Assembly (NCBI GenBank): GCA_905178155.1
Contig: CAJINV010000003.1
Location: 7,063,612 to 7,127,611 of the forward strand
DNA from: Amoebophrya sp. A120
Lineage: Eukaryota > Sar > Dinophyceae > Syndiniales > Amoebophryaceae
Length of the DNA: 64,000 nucleotides
Reading direction: 5' to 3'
Below are positions 10,412-19,321 of this stretch, piece after piece. Below the pieces are notes generated by a model. That model did no database searches, was not told where the DNA came from, and saw nothing but the letters and a program-made list of their open reading frames with translations. The first letter of the stretch is position 1. Every line of letters begins with the position of its first letter. Both the position numbers and the translations under genes were made by a program.

Positions 10412-10545
10412 CAGCGGGGGGAGAAGGGTGGCCCAAGCGGGGGGAGAAGGGTGACCCAAGCGGGGGGAGAAGGGTGACGGTGGGTGGCGCTGGGTGGCGC
10501 TGGGTGGCGCTGGGTGGCGTTGGGTGGCGCTGGGTGGCTTTGTAT
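10412..10545. repeat. two adjacent minisatellites
   Basis: Three copies of a ~23-bp unit (AGCGGGGGGAGAAGGGTGACCCA-like) at 10412-10477, then six copies of the 10-mer TGGGTGGCGC at 10481-10538. A related stretch with an ambiguous base (n at 10592) follows at 10575-10612, showing assembly difficulty. Confidence 0.85.
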
Positions 10546-10612
10546 GTCGGCATAATAGACCACAAACACACACAAGCAGATCAGCGGGGGGNGGGTGGCG
10601 GTGGGTGGCGGT

Positions 10613-11408
10613 GCTCTGTGTCTTTCTGGTATTTCGCATCGATATAATGCCAGGAGTATACGTCTCAGAGTAGATCTTCTCTCCAGTTCGCATATCTTTA
10701 TATGCGGGGGGGGGGGAGGATGGCGCGCACGCTTTTTCTTTTTTTTCAAAATCAAGAAACACACCGAGGATCCATTTCGCTGCAGTTCTTGCACAAGTAG
10801 CAAAAAAATGCAAATCACGATGGTGCTGCACCTATTTGCTCTCATACCAAGAACAAGAAGGCACATAAATCGATAAAATTAAAATCATCATGACACTACA
10901 GTGATTTTTTGTGTAATGCTGTACCTGCTGGTAGCCGACGCGTTTTTTGCATTGCCGCCCTTTAGTTCACTCGTTGTGCTTCGTTTCGACGTTCCAGCTG
11001 GCGGTAGCACTGTGCGACCCCGAACAGGCGGCGGTGCGCCTTGGCTCGGCTGAGTGCTCGGGGTCGACGATGCGCCAGATGCGCTGCTTGACCCCTTTTG
11101 CTTGTTGCGCGATTCGGGATTTTTCCGCAGGTAGTCAGTAGTATGCCATGTGAAGAACCTTTCCACTGATTGTTTCACTAGTCCCGCGATCAATAAACGT
11201 AGATATGCACCGGCATACAAATATACTCGCATCGTGTGCTATACAAACTGCCACTAGCGAGAGCCGGTGGTGGCCACTTTCATCACAACAGAGATATTCC
11301 GTCGGCCGCAATGTCGTTCGGCGATGCGGCAGCGGCTGAAAAAATCATGCACATTCGTTCTTGATGCAGCGCGTGCGTGAGCCCCGTCTCTGAAGAGAGC
11401 GACGAGAA
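10613..11408. other. no gene recognised
   Basis: Mixed sequence with a poly-G run near 10704 and poly-T near 10737. Nothing that looks coding was found. Confidence 0.35.
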
Positions 11409-11657
11409 TTAGAGTTTTACGAGTTTGTGCACTATCTTATGATATTTGATGCGTTTCAGTTTCACTTCGGGCGGGAACATCATTAAGTCGCAGGGGAAGT
11501 GCTCTTTCTCGAGTTGATATCGAGCTTTCTCCTCCTTGGCCATCGACTCAGACCAATGATAGATGTCATCCATGAAGTTTTGCATGCTCTTGGCATTGTC
11601 GCGGATCTGCTTCTGCACCATGAAGGTGGGATTGCTGGCCGGACCGGATGCCGCCAT
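11409..11657 (-). CDS. RPAP3/SPAG1-like cochaperone, N-terminal exon
   Basis: Starts with an ATG (complement of 11655-11657). Reads MAASGPASNPTFMVQKQIRD then NAKSMQNFMDDIYHWSESMA. This resembles the N-terminal helix of RPAP3 (family form: [LQ]-Q-x-K-x-N-A-x-x-[LM]-x-[DN]-F-[ML]-x-D-[IL]-x-x-W). RPAP3 and SPAG1 are TPR scaffolds for HSP90 clients such as RNA polymerase and axonemal dyneins. The true exon probably ends before the in-frame stop at 11409. The following part of the protein matches 500-860 on the same strand, so the mobile region would sit in intron 1. Identification rests on two short motifs. Confidence 0.5.
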   Translation of the reverse strand: MAASGPASNPTFMVQKQIRDNAKSMQNFMDDIYHWSESMAKEEKARYQLEKEHFPCDLMMFPPEVKLKRIKYHKIVHKLVKL

Positions 11658-11791
11658 CTTTCTTGATGTTTGCCGCGATCGGAATCAGTAAGGCGAAGTC
11701 GAGCGGTTTCGAACAAGGACGTGGTGGGGCGGCAGACGCCTGAATGTGGTGCTTCGGCACACTGGAGGCCAGAAACGGCTCCTTCAAGTAT

Positions 11792-13040
11792 ACAGTAACT
11801 TGTTTTGTGAGAAATATTACACAGTGCTGAGTCCAAAGTTACTATGGTTTCTTGCTGATTCGCCACCGATATATGACGTGATGACTGTGCTTCGCCGTGA
11901 TACGTAATCGAGACCATTGCTGGACCTTAGCCTCAAACTATTTTGCACCGACCTGGCATAGTATGTTTTGACTGCGCAGCTACTCTGTCCCTTGTGACTG
12001 CACTACTCTGTCCCGCTGCTCTCACGTGCTGGTCGCTATTAGATAGAATTCATTGTGAGAAGATGTTTGCGTTCGCGAGGAGGGCAGGGTGCAGAGATGC
12101 AAGGGCGGTCCTGTCCACCCTGGCCCCTGTTGTAGCCTCATTTCCGCAGCCTAGTGCGGGAGACGGCAGTGGTGATTTCTCCCACCACCGGTTGAACTAC
12201 GAGCACCAGCTCGCAGCCCCTCTGGGCCAGCTGCCAAAGAGCAAGCTCTCAGCAGGAAGATTCTTCCAGCGCATCCAGGACTACCAAGCCCGTTCAGATG
12301 AGCAGCATATCGCGTCCCGCGCCGATGCGCTGGAGAAGATGAAAAGACTGGCAGCGGACTCCGCCCATCTTTCGTCGAAGATCTTGGATGACGCAGATGC
12401 GCCGCCGCATGTCCGCAGCATGCTGGCCGGTTTCAACCTGGGATTCATCAAGAAGCTCGGGGAGATGTTCGGGTACCCCGACGGCAGGATTCATCAAGAA
12501 GCTCGCAGATGAGAGCAGCACTGCTAGCCATTTTCCACTTCGTTTACTGTCATTCCTTTGGTATCTCTGGCTCACCTCCTTGTCCCATCTCTCATGACGT
12601 TACTGTACCACCCACGGACGAAGCATTTCTGTCGCTCCCGTGGCCTGTGGGATTGATATGACGTGCGCGACACTGTGTTTTCCTGCTGTTATGCATACTA
12701 GGTTGCGCCACTGCTGATCTTGATGCCTGACATGCATATTAGGATGTGACGCTGATCATGCTCACAGGCTGCATATTAGGATGGACGACACCCCTTGCGG
12801 TGTCATGGGTTGCTGTGGCTTTGTTGGGACTTGGTGATGTGGCACTCCCCTCTGAGTGCCACCCACGGACGAAACATGGGGGCAAGTGTGCGGCCTCCAA
12901 GCGACGCCCCTGGGGTCCGGCCACCTGTGTGACTATGGGTGGTTCATGCTGACGCATCGGGAAACGGTAGGTAGGATAAGGAGGAGAGAGAAATTATTTA
13001 ACAGTAACTTGTTTTGTGAGAAATATTACACAGTGCTGAG
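11792..13040. repeat. 40-bp identical direct repeats
   Basis: ACAGTAACTTGTTTTGTGAG.. is present at 11792-11831 and 13001-13040 without mismatch over 40 bases. The copies enclose the small gene at 12063-12512. They could be ends of an inserted unit or a recent duplication scar. Confidence 0.85.
12063..12512 (+). CDS. small unknown protein, possible mitochondrial presequence
   Basis: 149-codon ORF from the ATG at 12063. The N-terminus MFAFARRAGCRDARAVLSTL is Arg-rich without acids for 10 residues, like a mitochondrial targeting peptide. The body has an amphipathic region (ALEKMKRLAADSAHLSSKIL) and an FNLGFIKKLGEMFGYPDG segment. The family is not recognised. A 19-bp direct repeat (GGATTCATCAAGAAGCTCG) at 12441-12459 and 12487-12505 overlaps the 3' end. 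The second copy is in another frame, so the last residues (RIHQEARR) may result from a duplication. Confidence 0.5.
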   Translation: MFAFARRAGCRDARAVLSTLAPVVASFPQPSAGDGSGDFSHHRLNYEHQLAAPLGQLPKSKLSAGRFFQRIQDYQARSDEQHIASRADALEKMKRLAADSAHLSSKILDDADAPPHVRSMLAGFNLGFIKKLGEMFGYPDGRIHQEARR

Positions 13041-13122
13041 CTCCAACACTGGTGTGCCCAGAAACCGGTAGCGAACAGCCCAACGTACGGCGACCGATGG
13101 TGCGACTTTCAAAGCGATCGCG
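12600..13122. other. intergenic, scattered short repeats
   Basis: TGCATATTAGGATG occurs twice near 12733 and 12770, and CACCCACGGACGAA near 12610 and 12860. No gene recognised. Confidence 0.4.
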
Positions 13123-14324
13123 AGGACGACGCTGGCGTGCTAGCAGAGCTGCAACTGCAGCAACCGGACGACTTTTATGAACGGACAAAATACAATTTGA
13201 CCCCAAAAAGAGCATATACGGTCACGAGAATGAAACTAGCGACCTACGAGAATGAGGAAGCAAATGGGGCTCCACCCGCTTACAACTTTTCCCGCTCCGG
13301 ACGGGGTAGAGGCTGCACTTTTCATAGGGCTTGTGCCCGTTTTTTCGCGCAAAGCTACCTGTTTTGCGCGCGGTTTTTCTCCGCTCGAGCGGTCGGGTGG
13401 AGAAAAACTGCATTACAAAATTGGAAAACCGGCCGGATGCAGATGCAGCTTTTCTCACCGCAGGAGAAAAGCCGCATCACAAATTCGCAAACTCCGCTTC
13501 CTGCGGTTGGAGAAAGACCGCGCCTCCGGTTCTCCGCATTACAAATGCGGAAAGGTGCCCATTGCCATTGCGTTTGTAATGCGGAGAGCCCGACCTTTCA
13601 AAGGTCGGGCTCTCCGCATTACAAATGCAATGGGCGGAAAGGTCGGGCTCTCCGCATTACAAATGCGGAGTGCGGGGCTCGGGCTCCCCAGAGCTCGGGG
13701 TTCGGGTTGTGGGTAAATGGGGAAAGGGGAAAGCCCGGAGCCTCGGGTTCTCCGCAACCCGGGCTCTTCTCCGCATTACAAATCTTCCCTTTTGCCACAA
13801 ACGGCTGCCGCAGCCGCTGCACACCGTCGCGCGTAACCTTTTGCGCGATGCTATCCCCAAGCAGCAATATTCGCACTTCCGATAGCATCGGGCATGAGGT
13901 TATGCTGCATGGTATCGCTGCGTGCGAATTTCCCTCGCAGCCATACCATGCTGCATTAGGTTGCGCGCGACCTGTGGCTGTCTTTTTCTGCCCCCCTTGG
14001 GCGTGGTGCAGCTTCTTTTTACCCTCAAACACGACCGGACCCCGGGAAAAGTTGTGGTTTAGGGAGGAAGCACAACTTTTCCGCGGACCACCCCAAGCCG
14101 GCCCCGCGGTGCCGCTTCTCCCGCATGAAGCCACGGGGCTGCGCGGGCCCTCGTGCAGTCAATGGTCCAAATTCCCGCGGCGCTCGGTGTTTCGCAAGCA
14201 TACACCTCCGCAGACACGGCCGATTTTTGGCGTTTGCCGTTTTTGCGCCGGGCCCCGAGGGTCCGGTCGCTGGCAAGGACGACGCTGGCGTGCTAGCAGA
14301 GCTGCAACTGCAACCGGACGACTT
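13123..14324. repeat. ~50-bp direct repeats bounding a GC-rich palindromic block
   Basis: AGGACGACGCTGGCGTGCTA and the following ~30 bases are repeated at 13123-13175 and 14276-14324; the right copy lacks one CAG-like triplet. In one plus-strand frame each copy reads DDAGVLAELQLQ(Q)PDDF. After the left copy the frame continues YERTKYNLTPKRAYTVTRMK, which could be a gene fragment. The enclosed ~1.1 kb is GC-rich and carries repeated CTCCGCATTACAAATGC words and inverted repeats (also ATAGCATCG and GGTATGGCT-type pairs at 13850-13960). It may be an insertion flanked by duplicated target. Confidence 0.6.
13573..13625. repeat. 26-bp-arm inverted repeat
   Basis: Perfect arms (TTTGTAATGCGGAGAGCCCG..) separated by one base (13599). 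The arm word recurs directly at about 13645-13668 and 13770, so the hairpin is part of a small repeat family in this block. Confidence 0.85.
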
Positions 14325-14329
14325 TGGTA

Positions 14330-15587
14330 TTAGATGTTGTGGTTGATGTAGTTGTGATGTTGTACGAGGACAGCTGCGTTGCGTAGCCTGCTTTTTTTTT
14401 GTTGCAGATTCTTCGTTCGGTTCCTCTTCCCGCAGGAAATGTGAGTCTGCGTTTGTATTTGTTTGTATTCAGGACGTTGAAGTGAAGTCCTTTTCCTCCC
14501 TTTACATTACTTTATATACACTCGCTCCCTGCTCGTACTCGCCGGAAATAAAACAAAATGCTTTTATTTGAAGCTAGGTCCTCGCTCTCGAACTCCAATT
14601 TGTTCGGGAAGTTAGAATCCGGCTAGCCTAGCTGCACTTGTCTCATCTGACTAAACACGGCAACCTCGACATCCCTCCAAGACAAGCCCTCGACGATCCT
14701 GATGGATCCATCGTGCGTTCATCATCATTTTCGTGTCCTCCACGTGCTTTGATGCGCACGTTAATACTCTGTAGATACAGCCAGACCCGCCCGCTGGAAA
14801 CGGAACTCCTGCAGTGTGTGATGCAATAAGAGCAAAAGTGGAAGTCAAGTGGGCCGTGGCGAATAACATAACGCCAAAAAATCCTTGTGCCATCAAGCAC
14901 GTAGTACTCATACATTAGTGAGGCACTTCTTGACCGTCGAGTCCACTCTGCTGGAGCCATCGTGAAATTCAGGCACTGTTGTACCTTGAGGAACACACTG
15001 GAGATTCCAAAAAGGGTCGGGTCGATGTCCGAAAAGCCAGCTTTCCTACGTGTCCTCATTACGTGGTATCTGCTTCAACAAGCGACAAGAAACAGACGGA
15101 CGACCTTGAATCAGCGACACGCACAAGAAGCGACGTGAGCGACCGCTGTCCTAGCATGATAAACACGAAGTTTTGGTTTTTTTCAAAGGAAGTTGAAGCT
15201 CAAAACTCAAAGCTCACAACCAAATCAAAGATTTGCATAAACAAAGGCGTCCTTCTTACTAGGTACTGGCTTCTTCTTCTTTATCATAGGATGAAACCGA
15301 ACTGAGCCCGCTGCCCAATGAAGAGCAGCGGACAGTGGCTTCTTGCACGTCCGTCTCTACAACGAACTGCTTGAGCTGCTCAAATGATGACGATAAGGAT
15401 GATGTCGTCGCGATCGCGACGTTGATCATGCAGACAGCAAGTACAACTACAACGACGCACAAAAAACCACGTATCGCATCGCCTTATTCTTCTAGAAGCA
15501 TGGTCGTAGAGACGGCTGTACTTTTAAGCACTTCTTCGGATACAAGCTGTCCACTATGACGATGACCGCAGTGCTGTGCGGGCGATA
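14330..15587. other. no gene recognised
   Basis: AT-richer sequence between the repeat block and the aldo-keto reductase 3' end. No convincing coding segment in six frames. Confidence 0.4.
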
Positions 15588-18514
15588 TCACTTGAACGGG
15601 AAATCTTTGTGTGCTGCGTCTCTGGCGACCATCTTTCCGTTCTCTTGCACCGAGGGCACGCATCCTCGCCAGTCACAGTCGATGCTCTTTAGGGTGTCCA
15701 TGTCCGCTGCTGATAGCTCCCAGTCAAACACTTCACCTGAAAATCAGAGCATCAAAATATTTCGTGACGTGGTCGGTCTGCTCTTCATTTTTATCTGCGC
15801 CTTTCTTGTCGTAGGCTCTTTGACCGATAAGAACTTTTTGTACTTTGGTACATGTGTACGACGACACTGCGGCGTTGAAGATTGTCATCCCCCTACAACT
15901 TCCTACTTTCGTCGAACAGGAGGAAGTAAAAATGACCATGACGATTAGCATCAGCAAGAAGTAGCTCTACATTAAATACAGGGCTGCAAGGGTTGGTGAA
16001 AAAATGCTGAAAAAGAACAGGCTTTGTATGGTAAGTACTATTGGTCTTGATTCGCTCGGGTGAGACAGATTTTGGGATGCAGATGATGCCCCGGCTGATG
16101 CAGTACTTGATGCAGACTTGCCCCGGGTTTTTGCCATGGGCTTCGGCAATTTTTAGCAGCGCCGGATCCTTCAGTGGTGAAGGCGTGTCTTCCGGACGGT
16201 CGTTGGTGCTGCCGCCCAGCGGCGAATACGCAGTCATCGCGATGCTCTCCTGTTCGCAATACTTCCGAAGCGCTTCCTGCTGCAGAAACGGGTGACATTC
16301 CACTTGCAGAACGGTCGGCCGGACTTGGCACTTTTGCAATATCTGTTGATTATTGAATCCATTGTCGCATTGGAAATCGTTTCACGACTTCCATCACGAG
16401 CATTCATACACTTACATCACTGGAGTCGTGTCTCACTCTCGTCTCCACCCATTTATTTCTAATAACGTACACCCAGATAAAAGCACTTCTACTTGACTTG
16501 TTTATAAATATAGCTGAGGTATCATTTTTGGCGCCGGTGGCAGCATGACCATGACCATGAGACGTCGCTAACCACTACTTGCTGCAATTTCCCCCTTCAC
16601 CCCGAAGGGCGACGCGCTCCTTTCCAAGTAGCTGGCCAGCTTCTTACGTCGTATTTAATTTGGCTACTTACTTGTTGCGCTTTAAATTATTGAAAAAAAC
16701 AAAAAGACTCAGCCCTGTTGGGCTGACTCTCAGCCCGTCAGGGTTAGCGGCCAAGCGCTAGCGTTATCATCAGGATGCCGATGCGGCTACGTTTATATTA
16801 TTAGACATGGACGTCGAACCTGCTCGGGCTCCGACCAATGCGAAAGATGCAAGGAACAAAGCAGGAGATAAGAAGTAAAGGCGCAGTAGTCAGTACGTGA
16901 GCGATTTGTTGTTCGTTGAAGTTGCTGAGGCCGATACACTTGACGAGCTTTTTCTCCACGCACTTTTCTAGCGCTGTCCAGGTTTCCAGGTTGTCAACAT
17001 CGTCGAGTTCCATCCGACCGGTCTCCACAATCTTTGGGAACGCCTTGCCCGCGTCAAAAATGACAGGCTCGCCGGGCGTCCACTTGCAGGCGAAGTCCAC
17101 GGGCCAGTGGATCAGAAACAGGTCTATGTAGTCCAACTGAAGGTCGCGCAGAGAACATTTCAATGCCTCTTCCACAAACTCCTTGCGGTGAAACGTATTC
17201 CACAACTTCCCCGTCACCCAGAGCTCTTCCCGCCTCACCGTGCCATCTGCTATCTTCGCGGCGATCGCTATGTTGTTGCTTTTTACTTTTTCCGAAGATG
17301 TGAAGATTAAAGATTCTAGCAAAGCATCTTCATGCTAAAGAATACTTCGTCCGGACAGACAAGAAGAAACTAGCCGGACCACCCGGGGGGTGCAAGGAAG
17401 GAGCGCTTTGTCGTGCTGAAATACAGAGCTCCATGAACATGTAGTTTACATGAACAACAAATACGAAGCTGCAAACTGAAACAATCAAAATACGGCTCGC
17501 CTTCATGGCGAAAATACATACAATCAGCAACAAAATTTGGTGGACCTCGAAAGAACTACGCTTACCTTTGCCCACCTCGTGCTCGTTACCATACGCGAAG
17601 GCGCAATCGATATGTCGATACCCACAATCGATCGATTATCAAACCGAGATGAAAGACATTTCTTTTGCTCCTGGCGCAACACAGCAAGAACCTCCCTTCT
17701 ATAATGCGAAGTTTTAATAAGTTAGTAAGTCAGCATGAGCATGTGAATCATCTGCTGGAACACAGTATCACCATCACCATTTTTCCTGCACCGTCTTGGA
17801 AGGAGGCGGTCGCCGTTCGGACTCCGCCCGCCTCCTGCCAAGACACACTGACTTTACATCTACTGCCCCCCTGCGGGAGGGGAAAGATGTAACGTCTGAG
17901 GCATGCACGTTGACAATTGGCAATCATTGTGTGTCTATCTCTATGCTCCATCTGCTGGCGCAAAAAAAAAAAACTTTCATCAGCTCCATATGGCAGCTTT
18001 CACAGCGGCTTCCACCTCTCCAACCTTCGACTTCCACGTACCAAGCCCCAGCTTTGGCATAACACACCCTATGAAAGCAACATGTTGAAAATTTGCAAAG
18101 TGAAAATATCAATTTCTGATGCGTGAAAAGCTAGCCCCAAAGGCCCCGCCTTCCAGGGACAGAGAAAGCCAGGAGGCAGATTGTAAGCCTGACAACGCCC
18201 GTGGAAGCGGAAAGGGTTGCTGAAGAGCATGACAGGTGTGCCAGTACAGTTTTTGCGACGAGCAACATGATACAACAATGTCACTCGCAGTGAACCAAAG
18301 TTCTCATGCGCCACTTAGGCGTGAATGTGAAAGGGAGTCTGGTATCGATTTTATGCAAGACAATAAACTGTTTCCACTTTGCAAACTTCCAACCTGGCAT
18401 TTCCGTACACCCATTAGACAGCGTAATAGTTTGCGGATCAGTTTTTAGCACCGTCATCACGTCTTGAGGTTGATATATACAGTCTTCGTCTTTGAGGAGG
18501 GGCGAGTTAAACAT
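15588..18514 (-). CDS. aldo-keto reductase
   Basis: NADPH-dependent reductase of aldehydes and ketones (AKR superfamily), probably cytosolic. About six exons. Start at the ATG complementary to 18512-18514. Exon 1 ends TLSNGCTEMP. Exon 2 (~17990-18060) has KLGLGTWKSKVGEVEAAV. Exon 3 (~17570-17640) has DCGYRHIDCAFAYGNEHEVG. Exon 4 (~16885-17265) has WVTGKLWN, LFLIHWPVDF and IGLSNFNEQQI. Exon 5 (~16050-16340) has QVECHPFLQQ, YSPLGG and IPKSV. The last exon has VFDWELSAADMDTLKSI and stops with TGA at 15588-15590. The AKR catalytic tetrad is complete: Asp and Tyr in HIDCAFAY, Lys in TGKLW, His in IHWP. Substrate cannot be told. The exon 1/2 junction is a peculiar intron described separately. Confidence 0.85.
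18061..18394 (-). mobile_element. possible introner-type intron in the aldo-keto reductase gene
   Basis: Flanked by identical TGGCAT hexamers (18055-18060 and 18395-18400). Inside are inverted words GTTGAAAATTTGCAAAGTGA (left) and, complemented, GTTGGAAGTTTGCAAAGTGG (right). Excising one hexamer copy plus the insert gives CTEMPKLGLGTW, the usual AKR spacing. A GT-AG alternative also keeps frame but adds five residues (GCVMP). Confidence 0.5.
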
Positions 18515-19321
18515 AAAATTGTGCTGGTGCTGCTGTATTTTTTTTTTCGGCTATTTAGAATTGTTCATGTACAGAGATCTCTGCGACGATGCCCTTGTTT
18601 TTTGATCAAGTAGAGAGCGAGCGTTTGGGTGACCTTCCTTCAACATTTTGTATTGTAAGTAGTCGCGTCAATGATCATGATCTCGGCATCCGCATCGGGG
18701 AATGATCTTCAACTACGTTGATTCACATTCAAATAGAAACGGCGTCCTCCTGCTCCTACGTGTCTTCTACGAAGAAAAGTACGACAATGGCGACTGCGAC
18801 GCCAAGCAGTAAAAACAGAAGCAAATCGCATCCGATAAATCAAACACAAACGACTTTGACAGACCGCGGTGTTATGGTGGTGCTTCACTGTTTTCACGCA
18901 GTGACTTCTTGTCAAATTCATTGTGGCGCCTTCGTCTTCTCGGGGTAAGTAGATGATCTACATTTTTTTGGTCTCTTTGGAGGCGGAGTCGAACCAGCTG
19001 CATTTGAAAGTGTCAAGATTGTTGACGCTGTAGCTCTTAGATTTTTGGTTTTGCCGAGGATGAGGTCAAAACCGAAAAGGTACATTTGAAACACAAGAAG
19101 CAAACTGCATGGTGTAAGTGTGTCTTTATTACGATGAAATGCGTAATTTCATTTTGGTTTGTGGATGCTGTGCAAGGGCCTGCTCCTCGAAGCTTGGCAT
19201 CAATCTACACGATGAAGATAGTTGTAGTTCTTGTCGGCTTTATTACATGCGCGACGAGTGTTGATCGCCCATCCCAAAGTGGGTACATCTCGATCTCGCC
19301 CTCCGGCCGCGGTCGCGATCG
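18515..19321. other. intergenic, no gene recognised
   Basis: Separates the aldo-keto reductase start from the 3' end of the PC4-domain gene. A GGTTCGACTC word on the minus strand near 18985 was checked as a tRNA T-arm and did not fold. Confidence 0.4.

Noticed and set aside
10412-10545. CRISPR-like array
   Set aside because: Units are directly adjacent or share no unique spacers; it is a minisatellite.
9947-10831. 294-codon minus-strand ORF
   Set aside because: Made of minisatellite translation (HPTPPSATQRHP repeats) and an ambiguous base.
13137-14333. 398-codon plus-strand ORF
   Set aside because: Spans the inverted-repeat block; long frames exist on both strands because the DNA is GC-rich and palindromic. 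Only the first ~45 codons look protein-like.
18970-19000. tRNA-like GGTTCGACTC on the minus strand
   Set aside because: The T-stem does not pair and there is no D-arm or anticodon arm in place.
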